Shown one piece after another: positions 48,601-57,945 of a DNA stretch of 64,000 bases (within the stretch, counting starts at the first letter, position 1; each line of letters begins with the position of its first letter). Made by a program: the position numbers and the translations under genes. The notes beneath the pieces are model-generated. The model did no database searches. It had not been told where the DNA came from and worked only from the letters and a program-made list of their open reading frames with translations. The stretch lies in contig KN882570.1 in NCBI GenBank assembly GCA_000934455.1, positions 111,319 to 175,318 on the forward strand, in the 5' to 3' direction. Origin of the DNA: Apostichopus parvimensis. Its lineage: Eukaryota > Echinodermata > Holothuroidea > Aspidochirotida > Stichopodidae.

Positions 48601-50202
48601 NNNNNNNNNACTCTGGCCCTGGCTAAGTGGGCAGATACAGTTGCTTGACTTGTGTGCACCTAGCAAGGAAGGTCTATAATAACAAAAACCCTGTTTACCT
48701 GCAGTGTTCCCTTTCAAAATGACGACTTCCGATTTAACAATGCTTTAGGCCTTGACTGAAACAATCCAAAATAAATCGTTTTACATCACTAAGGATGTAA
48801 ACTCCCGTTCAGCTCAAGTTCAGCCAAAAGAAACACAGGGTATTCAAATCATACGTTGGTGTGTGTAGGTTAGGCCCTGAAGACCTAGGCTATTACTGCT
48901 CTTAGTTTTGTTTTGTGGACTTTAAAAAAAATTAGGCTAGCTAGGCCTTAGTCGGAAGCAAGGTGACTTTCACTTTTGTTCAGAATTAAGCCTATAAGGG
49001 GTGCAAGTGCAATAACTTCTCTCTTTAGTCTTTAGACTTCATACAGAGTTCCTTTGTACAAAATATCAGTCACTGATCCCACTGGTAATCATTAGCCAGG
49101 TACCGTTATAGGCCTAAGTATACTGTATAGTCTTGTAGTACTAAGCCTAAGTCGTCCGTGTAATAATACTGCCGTATACTCGTGTAGTTTATCCTTTATA
49201 CAGTAGCCATTGCTAATATAAATTTTAACTACTGCCAGTGCTAGGCCTAAACTTTAGTAAAGACGTAGGCAGGCCTAACGTTGTCCCGGGTATTCCTGTA
49301 GGCTCTAGTACATAGCCTACATATAACACTGACTGCCTGTATTAAACTAATTTAACGTACGCAAAGAGTACAAAGTTGGCAGATAAAATGCGGTCAACGG
49401 ACGATCTTTCAATGTTTTTGAGTCGTAACACACAACGAACCAATGTAATATAATATGACAAAGGTCATTCTTGTAAAGATTGTGGTTAAACGTTAATTCT
49501 GACACATTTATCTGATATTTACTCACCATTTTGATGACATATAATGCGCCGACAGGTTGTTCGCCGTGTCAAAACTTCGGAGACACAAGTGATTTGAGGT
49601 CACGAAAGGTCAAAGTAGCCTCGTCCACTAACCATATATTAATTAAAATCATGCGTAGCGTAAGTTTGATTTTGTGGAACGCTACTTAACGATCGAACTT
49701 ACGCTACGATCAATCGGATGAGAATCGAACTTAAGTTTGATCTTAAGATCAAGCGGAAGTTAGTCTTTGTGGAACGGGGCCCTGTTGTCAGTGCAGCCCA
49801 GCGATTGCCATACAAAACAAACTTCTGCTTGCTGGTTAGCAGCCTGACACCTTGATATGAGGAGATAAAAAGTTGAGAGCAATGATAGCAACAATCATAG
49901 AAATACACAAACCCATGACCTTTGTCACATACCACCTCTATCATGATTTCATTGAAATGTCACTTTAGTTATATAGAGTTAGGAGCGCAATATTCACCAT
50001 CATTGCCATCACACCTGATTGCACTTAGTGAAATCAAATTAACAGCAACAAACGATGGCTCAGTAGGAACATTCGTTATATTGGAATGCACTGCAGATGC
50101 ACAATTGAAGTAGTAGACCTGTACAATACCTTCTTCCGAATTGAGTTCCTTGCAGAACAAGTTGTAACCGGTTGTTCTACTTGTTTGATTCATCTTGTTT
50201 TC
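41830..50202 (-). CDS. HMG-box / GTF2I-repeat protein gene, interrupted by Harbinger
   Basis: Minus-strand exons in transcript order are 50130-50202 and 49785-49850 (HMG box, continuing at 44777 and below after Harbinger), possibly one near 44413-44510, then 43641-43785, 42574-42648 and 41830-42002 (stop). The first pair joins in phase 1 and reads TTGYNLFCKELNSEE then KFVLYGNRWAALT, an HMG-box first helix and second-helix start. The last three exons join in phase 1 throughout and end in a GTF2I-type repeat: IWQLFNSKYAEAVGQ, MDGLPEGILFKKP, YGTAQLRRIWNARE, IRCIIKL. HMG boxes bend DNA; GTF2I repeats (TFII-I family) bind DNA or partners. The C-terminal exons are free of stops and frameshifts, so they look selected, recent or well assembled. 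N-terminal exons right of 50202 are not identified. A single gene is inferred from orientation and phase; it could be two. Confidence 0.55.
43641..43785 (-). CDS. Exon upstream of the GTF2I repeat
   Basis: Borders are TTTTTTTACAG| and |GTAAATG. Encodes MDEMQSLQPTSGYFVLVP, GGDPRYGGTQSGN and YEAAVEGFCKG, and joins the next exon in phase 1. No domain recognised. The first Met is internal to the spliced frame and need not be the start. Confidence 0.6.
45068..46258 (+). pseudogene. Harbinger transposase (DDE_Tnp_4), frameshifted
   Basis: Starts ATG at 45068 (MALYLYQQAGEQ, then RERIFRDRRQPFELY, the typical N-terminus). It shifts frame near 45200 into TRLGCMTIINRL, ALRFYASGSKCALAECAS and SKSSASRALRRVT (HTH region). 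It shifts again near 45500 into VVGAVDGTLIGIH (first Asp), VVARWPGSTHDSRIL and LLGDSGYPLQPWL (second Asp). An intron follows 45840, and 46103-46258 encodes RTRAKIEQVNGQLKNKF (catalytic Glu) and CLLDDGM to the stop. All three acidic residues are kept; two one-base frame changes break the ORF. Confidence 0.8.
46606..46800 (-). mobile_element. U2-snRNA-headed retroposed sequence with 11-bp target duplication
   Basis: On the minus strand from about 46803 the sequence reads TTCTCTGCCTTTTGGCTAAG and continues through the U2 branch-site-recognition region GTGTAGTATCTGTTCT (46761-46776), matching the 5' 40 nt of U2 snRNA. The rest is not U2. It contains three clean hairpins: 46752-46759/46730-46737, 46709-46714/46695-46700 and 46646-46652/46633-46639. 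GAATTTAAGTT flanks both sides (46595-46605 and 46801-46811), a typical LINE-mediated target-site duplication. The U2 stem IIa and a convincing Sm site are missing, so it is not a normal U2 gene. It could be a U2-headed SINE or a chimeric snRNA retrocopy. Confidence 0.7.
47082..48010 (-). pseudogene. Harbinger Myb/SANT-like DNA-binding protein, decayed
   Basis: On the minus strand an exon of about 47863-48000 reads NFFQQEMFILCQFRKENGD then, after a frame change, KKKWSDLKILPKKYQRA. The W.DLK...KK word is typical of the Harbinger accessory Myb-like protein. It ends at the donor CAG|GTAAAG. Exon 47653-47765 (acceptor TTTATTTTAG) continues in phase with GGGLAADYSPVYEAVLEAM and reaches a TGA. Exon 47082-47243 (acceptor CTATTCACAG) encodes DSTAPTEMSPNRQST, a low-complexity linker. 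The accessory protein is known to aid nuclear entry and terminal binding of the transposase. At least one frameshift and a stop indicate decay. Confidence 0.6.
48102..48655 (+). mobile_element. tRNA-headed SINE-like sequence with duplicated 5' end (gap inside)
   Basis: GGAGTGTTAGCTCAG occurs twice (48102-48116 and 48119-48133), a partial tandem duplication of a tRNA 5' end. The second copy continues with A-box-like TAGCTCAGTGGTTAACG and B-box-like GGTTCGAGT (about 48170-48178), and ends TACTCCC, pairing with the GGAGT start. The T-arm is poorly paired, so it is a degenerate tRNA-derived head rather than a working tRNA. The following body (ACTTCGGTCAGCTTGCGG) runs into the gap 48300-48609. The 3' limit is arbitrary. 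Confidence 0.55.
48300..48609. other. Assembly gap (310 N)
   Basis: Run of N inside the SINE-like sequence. Confidence 1.
49785..50202 (-). CDS. HMG-box exons (5' half)
   Basis: Exon 50130-50202 (acceptor TTTTTACACACAG, donor AAG|GTATTG) encodes MNQTSRTTGYNLFCKELN. Exon 49785-49850 follows ATATCAAG and encodes GVRLLTSKQKFVLYGNRWAAL. Together they match helix 1 and the G.RW..L turn of an HMG box. The second exon runs straight into the Harbinger terminus at 49784. On the other side of Harbinger a frame reading RRREFRRRAAQENTL (near 44735-44776) fits helix 3, so the insertion appears to sit inside the box. Confidence 0.55.
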
Positions 50203-50268
50203 CTGTGTGTAAAAAAAAATAACTCATTGACTTACACAGTAAAAGTATATTCAAAATATTACTAAACA

Positions 50269-50301
<33 letters not shown>

Positions 50302-50304
<3 letters not shown>

Positions 50305-50689
50305 GGATGTGCCCAGGATTTCCTGAGTGCCGAGTATACTGGGGGAGGGGTCTAAGAGAAGGGGTGACATTTTTACGTACGTGGTGCACTCCAGCTACAA
50401 CTGCCAGCCTGACATTGACAAGGGCAAGTTGTATACAGAGCTAGTGTAGTGTGATGCTGCAGATTAAAGCCACGCCTACTCCATATATCCGCACCTGTGT
50501 TTACTTGAATTTGACAAGTGGGGGGAAACGAGGATACATGTGGCCCAATTAATGTTGAATATAATGTTAGGAATGTCGGCATTTTAGATGATAATAGTGC
50601 TGGGCGGGAGTCACGATTTTTAAGACAGTGCTGGGTGGTAAGTTTTAGTGCTGGGCCGCCCAGTGCCGCCCATCGTGGACACATCCCTG
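50302..50689. mobile_element. hAT-type MITE inserted in a (TA)n tract
   Basis: Ends CAGGGATGTGCCCA and TGGACACATCCCTG are inverted. The flanking 8-mers are TATATATA (50294-50301) and TATATATC (50690-50697), an 8-bp duplication as for hAT. The 388-bp interior is non-coding and contains GTGCTGGGCGG/CCGCCCAGTGC words. Confidence 0.8.
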
Positions 50690-50776
50690 TATATATCACA
50701 AAGTTCAATTGTTCACTTACTGCTGCAAGAGTGCTCAATACATAAGAGTAGAGCAAATATATAATTCTAAAATAAA

Positions 50777-50833
50777 CCTATACGTTAATTTACAGCATGT
50801 TAATTTACAGCATGTTGTAAATTAACGTATAGG
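50777..50833. repeat. Perfect 18-bp inverted repeat (hairpin)
   Basis: CCTATACGTTAATTTACA at 50777-50794 is exactly inverted at 50816-50833. The 21-bp spacer repeats TTAATTTACAGCATGT, so part of the stem has a direct copy in the loop. Could be a tiny palindromic MITE or a slippage product. Confidence 0.85.
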
Positions 50834-52079
50834 TATAGGAGGCTTCAAACTGTCAAATTTATCAACAAAATAAATTAATTCCACAAATTATGACCTAGTA
50901 TTAATCTGGAGTGCTTTGTCTCGCTATGAATGTATAGTTTTTCCTAATTTGATGGAACTGTGAAGTTCTTTAATTTTTGGTAAGTCATTAACAAAGTCAC
51001 TGCTGTACATTGAATTATATGGTGCAGTGTAGTATTGTACATAATATGTGGTATGCCCACTGGAATTCTAGCATGTGAAGAGAGGTTTTCGTAGAATTCA
51101 CGGTTCTGCAGTAATTCTGCAAAAAGAGGAACTTATTATGACTTCTTTTGGTCCAAATATCATTGAGAAATTCTAACGATGCTCAAATTGTTCTTAGACT
51201 ATTTGTTGCCACTTTTAAATCAGAAATGTGGGTGTGTAGCATAATGTCCTACGCCATATAACATGCAATAAAGCAGGTAATCATTTATTACCAATGCACT
51301 CAATGAGGCTACACTATAGCCTATGCCAACAGCTTTACAAGTAGTTTAAATTGGTGACAGCAACCTAACCATTGTCTACACAGTTGGAAATAGGCTTAGT
51401 TTCAGCCACAGGCCCTAGCTATGAGCCAGAAAATCAGTCAATTGGCAACTTACTGGATCTGGTGTTTACAAAATTCTGTTTCCTACAATTCATTTAATTT
51501 AGTGGAAGTTTTATCAGTCTGAGGCGAAATCAATCATTTAGCCACCCTAACACTCGGTAACACTAACAAGTAACAGTAGGTACACTAAGTAAAGTTATAG
51601 GCCTAGGCTAGGCCCTAAGGCTATAGTGTACAGTAGAACTAATTTAGGGTCAATACAAAATGTTGCATTCTTTAATCAACAATTTTCAGTAGCCTGGCTA
51701 TGCATGTATGCCATGAAATTCTACGAATTTGGACTTAAGACAGTAAGTGAATAACTCAAACATACCCCTGGATTCTTCGGTGAAACTTATTCGTTGAAAT
51801 TAATTCGTTGCTTTTTTGCCAAATATTTCTCCTTATTCTTCAATTAGGTATATATTCGTCTGAATCTCATTTAAATGTTCCCGCGATTTACAATGCATCG
51901 GCTATATCGTCGGCTGCATCGACTATGGTCGTTTCACAGTAGTTACAGCTTGTACGCATGACCACAGGTACGTCATATATTTGGTCCCTTCTCAGAAGGT
52001 AAAACTATATTTTCAATGCGGTTCGTAGCGATGTACCAGCATACCTTTTCTGTCGCATTACTGCGTTATTGCAATGGGC
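50834..52079. other. Intergenic stretch, no gene seen
   Basis: Short ORFs only. A TAGGCCTAGGCTAGGCCC cluster lies near 51598-51620. Confidence 0.5.
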
Positions 52080-53230
52080 GAACTAAGTGGATTTTGGTGC
52101 TCATCTCATGAATAATAATGAGTTCACAGGGTCAAAGATGAAAATCTCCAAATGCTAATAACTCCGCATCCTAAACTTAGAATTTATTTATAATTGGTAT
52201 GAATGTGTTCGTAGATAGCGGGTACATTTTGACTATGTTAAAGTTGATATTATGCATATTTATTAGGGGGCGGGGTTTAAGTTAATTTTCACTAAAATAG
52301 CTTGTAAACAGGGTAACTGAACAGCGACAAGTTGGTTTGAAGTCATACTTGGTACATAGATGCGCCATAGTGAGTAGCTGAACCCTATTGGTTTTAGTGC
52401 TCATCTTATGAATAATAATGAGGTGACGGGGTCAAAGTAAAAATCTCCAAATGGTAATAACTCCGCAACCGAAATTGAGAATTTATTCATAATTGGTATT
52501 AATGTGTTGTAGATAGTGGGTACATGGTAACATATGTTCAAGTTCATATTATGCATATTCATGAGGGGGCGGGGCTTAAGTTGATTTTCACTAAAATAGC
52601 TTGAAAACACAGTAACTGAACAACGAGAAGTTGGATTGAAGTCATACGTGATGCATATATGCGCCATAAGGAGTACAAGAACCCTATTGATTTTTGTGAT
52701 CATCTCATGAATAATAATGAGGTCACAGGGTCAAACATAAAAATCTTTAAATACTAATAACTCCGCAAGAAAAAGTAAGAATTTATTTATACTTAATGTT
52801 AATATGTTGATACATAGCAGGTACATAGTGATATATGTTAAAGATGATATTATGCATATTTATTAGGGGGCGGGCTTAACTTGGTTTTCACTAAAATAGC
52901 TTGTAAACACGGTAACTGCACAACGACAGTTGAATTGAAGTCATACTAGGTACATAGATGCACCATAGTGAGTAGAAGAGCCCAATTGATTTTGCTGCTC
53001 ATCTCATGAATATTAATGAGGTCACAGGGTAAAATGTAAACATTTTCAGAATTGAATCATACTTTGTGTGTAGGTGGTGCTAGATAGCGGGTACATGATA
53101 ATGTATGTTAAATGTGATATTATGCACATTAGGGGGCAGGGCTTGAGTTTATTTTTGCTCAAATTAGCTTGTAAACATCGCAAGTTAACATATTTTAGTA
53201 CGTAGGTCCACAGTCAGTGAAAGAACCTTG
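52080..53230 (+). repeat. Tandem array, about 300-bp unit, 4 copies
   Basis: CTCATGAATAATAATGAG-like blocks recur at 52105, 52405, 52704 and 53003, spacings of 300, 299 and 299. Each unit carries ACTCCGCA, TATTATGCATATT(T/C)AT(T/G)AGGGGGCGGG, CACTAAAATAGCTTG and TACATAGATGCGCCATA. The last unit is the most diverged. Dispersed single copies occur at 21600 and 27535. Confidence 0.85.
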
Positions 53231-54039
53231 CTGATCAAATTAATCAACAATGAAGAAAGCTTGGGATTATAATCTCAAATGGCAAGGAAACACAATAAGC
53301 CCACTGGCTTTCTGTTGGGTTAGTGTTATTGCGATAAAATACATAATATGCCATTTAAATCTGGAAACTCTAATGTAAACTTTATCCAATGGGAACAACA
53401 CAATTTATTTGTGACATTCAAGATTGTATATCTTGGAATTGTCATACTTAATATCTACTGCCTTGACTAGATGGAGGTAATAAATAATTTGACATTGGCA
53501 AAGCAAGTATAAAATTTGCAATTTACTGAACTTCATGGTGATAGGTATCATGATATGTAATGGCAATACCACTACTACTGACCACACCAAATTCAAATTT
53601 GGTATCAACTGGAACACACAACTATGTGACTATCTCTTGTTGTGACACAGAAGTTCCAACTTGTCACCCATGTTGGTCCTAATTACCTCATGCATGAAAT
53701 GTTTCGACAGCTCTGAGCTACAAAATATCTCCCCAACTACAAGTTTCCATGAATTTCAAGAATGAATTCTTCAAAATGATACCAGTCTTAATGCAAGTGT
53801 TGATAACATGAATGCCAATGTATAAAGTTTAATACGTAACTACCTGGTCTTGCAAATACTGTTAATACCTGAATATGCTTTACCAGAGGAAACAGCAACA
53901 GGCAAACTATATAGACATGTACTATTGTATAGAACTACCGCTACAGAGATGAGTTCCTTGTAAAAACTGTATTTTTATTTTCAACCATTGACTGGTTCCA
54001 GTTAGAGATATTAAATATTTTCTGATATTACTTTACAGA
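53231..54039. other. Intergenic stretch, no gene seen
   Basis: Only short ORFs; AT-rich sequence with no repeat structure visible. Confidence 0.5.
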
Positions 54040-54043
54040 TTGG

Positions 54044-54166
54044 GAACAACATTCCTACATTTGGAAAGTGTACCGAAAACCCAGCCCTTCATTTTGAAAG
54101 AGCAGGAGGACCCATAACCGGCTTTGTCTTCATTGACCGCGAAACAGTGAAATCTGCTAGCATGTT
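54044..54166 (+). other. Possible orphan exon
   Basis: After the acceptor-like ATTACTTTACAG, an open frame reads IGNNIPTFGKCTENPAL then GGPITGFVFIDRETVK. It runs into the LINE fragment with no clear donor. No domain recognised. Confidence 0.3.
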
Positions 54167-54169
54167 GGA

Positions 54170-54935
54170 AACGTTTGATCTCGGCTTTATACTATTTTCT
54201 ATATTTTACTACCACATTCTGTTTGATAGTCTGGACAAAGAGTATGGTTGTAAAGGCACTACTTTTAATTGGATACAGTCCTAGTTCACAAAACGCTCGC
54301 AGAATGTTACCATTAACAGTAAGCACTCTTCACCCCGCTATCTTGAATATGAAGTTCCACAAGGATCAGTGCTCGGACTGTCTGTTTTCACATTTTATAC
54401 CTCCCCATTGAAGACATTATCACTCCAACGGTCTCCAAGGAATGAATTATGCAGATGATACAGAAGTTTATGTGTCAATGTACATTAATGAAAATAATCA
54501 GACTATTGGAAAACTTGGATCATTTATAAACGAAATTAAAACTTGGTGTGTAACCAAAAAACTAATTCTCAGCGACAACAAAACTGAATGGATGCATGCT
54601 TTTTGTCATGATTTCGTTATGTCACCCCTGTAACTTTCGTTAGCAATTAAAACTAAAACGTATGGTCAGGGACTTAGCATTCTTTCAAATTTGAGGCCCC
54701 AAACTCTGGAACACTCCCAACCCACATTAGGGATTCGCAATTTTAAAAGCGTCGTAAAAAGTTATTTCTTCACGTGCTACCCACATTGGACACTATAATA
54801 TTTATATTGTTGATGATTTCGTGTATCTTTAAGTATTCTTGTAGTATGTTGTATTTTTTTTATTCATTTTCTTCCTGTAAAGCTCATTGAGACCGTCAAC
54901 ATAAAGCGCTATATAAATAAGTAATATTACAGTAG
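54170..54935 (+). pseudogene. Non-LTR retrotransposon fragment (reverse transcriptase 3' part and tail)
   Basis: Broken frames follow the order of a jockey/CR1/L2-group RT: ILFDSLDKEYG, TTFNWIQSY, a VPQGSVLG-like block near 54355, and YADDTEVYVSMY (the YADD active site, 54445 on). Next come ETKTWC-like and LSDNKTEWMH (54442-54633), and a C-terminal LWN..P..IR...FK..L..YLF-like remnant near 54700-54770. The tail ends AAAGCGCTATATAAATAA. At least four frame changes and stops are present. The 5' end is truncated, as is usual for LINE copies. Confidence 0.7.
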
Positions 54936-56134
54936 TTTTTAGTATTTACATAATATATATAACTTCTACTTGTGAATGTCCAAACTTGTGGAATTTCATT
55001 CAAAACTTCATTTATGGTCTGGGAAAAGGTAAGGGAAGAGAGAGAGAGAGATCTGTTAACAGGGTATTTCTTGTTATGAATTTCCTAACTCCTACTGAAG
55101 CTCCCTTAGTAGCAAACACATAGGCCTACTTTGTCATATTGAACAGCAAACAGACTGCATACACTTTCTTGACCTAATTGTATTAATATGTTTATATTTC
55201 TAGCAGTTTGTATTACAGAACCCACAAGGAGTCTTTCCATTTAATTTCATAAAGGTTTAGCAAAGTAAAGCATGTGAAAGGAACACAGTTTTCTGTACCA
55301 CAACCTCAAAGTTTCATCTCAGCTGTATTAGCGATTGCAAAGTAACCCTGTGCATCACTTATATGTAGGATAGAAATACTACGTTATCTTTTTGGAGCTT
55401 GCTATCTCAATACATTCATAATAATAATATAACCTTTCAAAATAACAGCCATTATTGACCCGGTATGGAGGTCATTGCATTGAGTGCATTTTGCTATGGA
55501 CATTATAAAATTTGTGTACTAAAATTTGTAAATTGTTCACTTCATTTCAACTGAGCAATTGAACAATTTGGTAAATTGTCGAGTTAAAGCAACTGAGTAA
55601 TCCTATATTTTTCTGAGTTTTGATAAGATATTATCTTCTTTTCTAAACAATTAACTCAATTCAAATGTCAACTTATGGGCAAAGTTTTTCTTATGTTGAT
55701 GGATTTTTTAAGCTTCCGTACATCTCTACAGATGTAGTGAAAACAATGTAACAACACTTTTACTGGTAGAAATTTGAGTCTTTTTTGCGGACAGACTTCA
55801 TGTTCTAGCTTCTCGTGCAAGTAACCATTGGAGGGTCTGTACTCTGGTTAAATTTATATTAGCATTTAACTGAGGCAATTTTTACTGTGTCAGCAACTAC
55901 AGCCTAGGCCTAGTCAGACTAGGCTTGAGTTAGGTCTAATAGTATAAACTGGCGCGCATAGTAACTGCGTGCTTCTTCTACCTTTCGTCTAACTTTGTCC
56001 TCGCCAATAAGTCTGGTTTAATGCAATAGTTAACACAACCAGAATAACATAAGAAGCCAACCAGAAGGCCGGTTAGGAACAAATATATTAGTCAAGGAGT
56101 AGTCAAGATGTGTTAAGGCATAGGCCTACTCAGT
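54936..56134. other. Intergenic stretch, no gene seen
   Basis: AT-rich; a (GA)n tract near 55036 and TAGGCCTA words near 55900. No ORF of note. Confidence 0.5.
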
Positions 56135-56478
56135 GTGTACGTGTAGAGAGGGGTTGGTTACTTAGTTACGTAACCATTACGTTATATCACAACGTAACTA
56201 AAACGTAAATGACTAACGTCGCGAAATCTCGTTGTATGAACGTTGCAACAACATCGTAAAAAGGTTAAACAAAAACGTTAAGGCGACGTTATTATAACGT
56301 AACATCTAAACGTTACAAAATAACGTAATAAAAACGTAAATACAATGTTCTTTTTGGGTCTAAATATTACGCCCCCTGGAGTCTACAAAATTTCGTAGCT
56401 ACAACGTAACTTTCTAACGTTCATACAACGTAAACGGTACTTAAATATAACGTTATAAAAACGTAATTTTGTAAGCTG
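56135..56478 (+). repeat. AACGT-rich repeat copy C, ending GTAAGCTGGGG
   Basis: Same family and orientation as 17019-17269, sharing the GGGGTTGGTTA start and the body. It includes about 90 bp (56355-56450) that copy A lacks. Confidence 0.75.
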
Positions 56479-56819
56479 GGGAGCTGTCGCTTTGAGCCAA
56501 ATAAGTACTTACTTCAAAAGGCCAAATCAGCAGCCACCCAGTACTACAAGGACCATTCTGATTCCTAACTCTATATTGACTGCAGTCTACTTGAATAGGC
56601 CAAACTTAGGCTTTGATATACAGTGACTGAGTGATCGATATGAACTATTTGTAATTAATAAAAAATTCATTAAATTTGATCATCATCATGAAAAGTTTTG
56701 TGAGGATTTAAACACTTAAAATTAGACTCTGTGGCCTCTTTAAGTTCATCAAAAATGCGTTGGCTTCCAGCGGCTTCGCCCTGGACCCCATGCTGATTGC
56801 GCAAAGCGCTCTATTTTCC

Positions 56820-56879
56820 AGATTGGTGGACCAGCATCTCACTGATGAGAACTTGGGTTGTGGAGAAGACAGTCTACCA
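56820..56879 (+). other. Possible small exon
   Basis: Flanked by CTATTTTCCAG and |GTACTGATG; encodes LVDQHLTDENLGCGEDSLP. No partner exon or domain found. Confidence 0.25.
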
Positions 56880-57945
56880 GGTACTGATGTAACATCTCAT
56901 TAATTAGATATAGTCTGCAATGCTTCTATCCTACTTATTCTTTAATACAGACAAATGAAGACATCAATTCCCACAGAGTTCTTTTATGTAGTCTCACAGC
57001 ATAAACTTCAGATGAGGGTATTTCTCTACTTAACTGGACTTGGACTCGCCCTTTTCCAGGTTTGTATACAAAATATGGTCATCTATTTTTACTTATTGGG
57101 CTCAGTACGTGAACTGACTGTAAACAGATGAACACAAGTGAATATGCTTAAACTGTAGTAATGTTCTACCTTGAAGTATTTCACCAAACATGCAGATAAG
57201 TATAAGAAAAAATGTAGGCAGCCAACTGAGCACAGTTCCTTTTTTTCAAAAAGAATTGGCACAAATTGCCTAAAAGGCATACAGCTTTTTTTCTTCTACA
57301 AGTAGGACTTTCCCGTTTAAGGATTGTAATTTCTAGCCGCTTTCAGCCACCCTTGACTGTGGAATGGGACTTTCCTTAATGTGAAAAGTTGCTTCCTGCA
57401 CTCACACCTTGAAAAATAACATTCATATAAACAATATTGCTTGCAAAGTTAAAACTGCCCTTTATTTTACGAATAATTTGCCAATCAACAAATGCTAACT
57501 GAATTTCTGTTACTAAAATATACATTTGAACATTCGAAACCATAAGATAAAGAAGCTGAAATAGTGAAGAAGAAAGGCTTATATAAAATGGACATAGTAT
57601 AAATACATACATGTATGATGCAATATTTACACTTATTACTTATCTAATAGACTGAAGGATACTGGTGAACAATGTGCAATTGGAATGTGGTTTTCAACAA
57701 GTAATACTGAAAGAAGGCAAATTTTGGAAACAACTTCACACAAGCATTTTAAGCATTGTAATCGGGTGTAAATTTTTGTGTCTTCGGTTCCTTCTCTCCA
57801 ATAGGGTCCTTGATGGGGGACTTCATTGTCCTTCCTGATCCTTTTTTCTATTAAACTAAACTAAACTAAACATTCAACACCTAATCTATACTGTATGCAT
57901 TACTGTAACTGTTTCAAACTTGGTTTATCTCCCTGAAAGCTCATC

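Larger units (their letters stand above)
44778..49784 (+). mobile_element. PIF/Harbinger DNA transposon, 5.0 kb
   Basis: Inverted ends CAGGGCCCCGTTCCACAAAG (left) and CTTTGTGGAACGGGGCCCTG (right) bound the element. Second, internal copies of the CCGTTCCACAAAG block and of ACTTACGCTTGAT-type words sit just inside both ends (about 44875 and 49670). It encodes a DDE_Tnp_4-type transposase on the plus strand and a Myb/SANT-like protein on the minus strand, the two-gene layout of Harbinger. The target duplication is ambiguous: TT flanks both sides on the plus strand; a clean 3-bp repeat is not seen. Nested inside are a U2-headed sequence (46606-46800), a tRNA-like SINE (48102 on) and a gap (48300-48609). 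Confidence 0.85.

Noticed and set aside
44778-49784. Clear 3-bp TWA target duplication of Harbinger
   Set aside because: Flanking bases (GTT left, TTG right) do not give an exact 3-bp repeat; only TT is shared.
52080-53230. CRISPR-like array
   Set aside because: Units are about 300 bp and diverged throughout, with no short repeat/spacer pattern; the DNA is eukaryotic.
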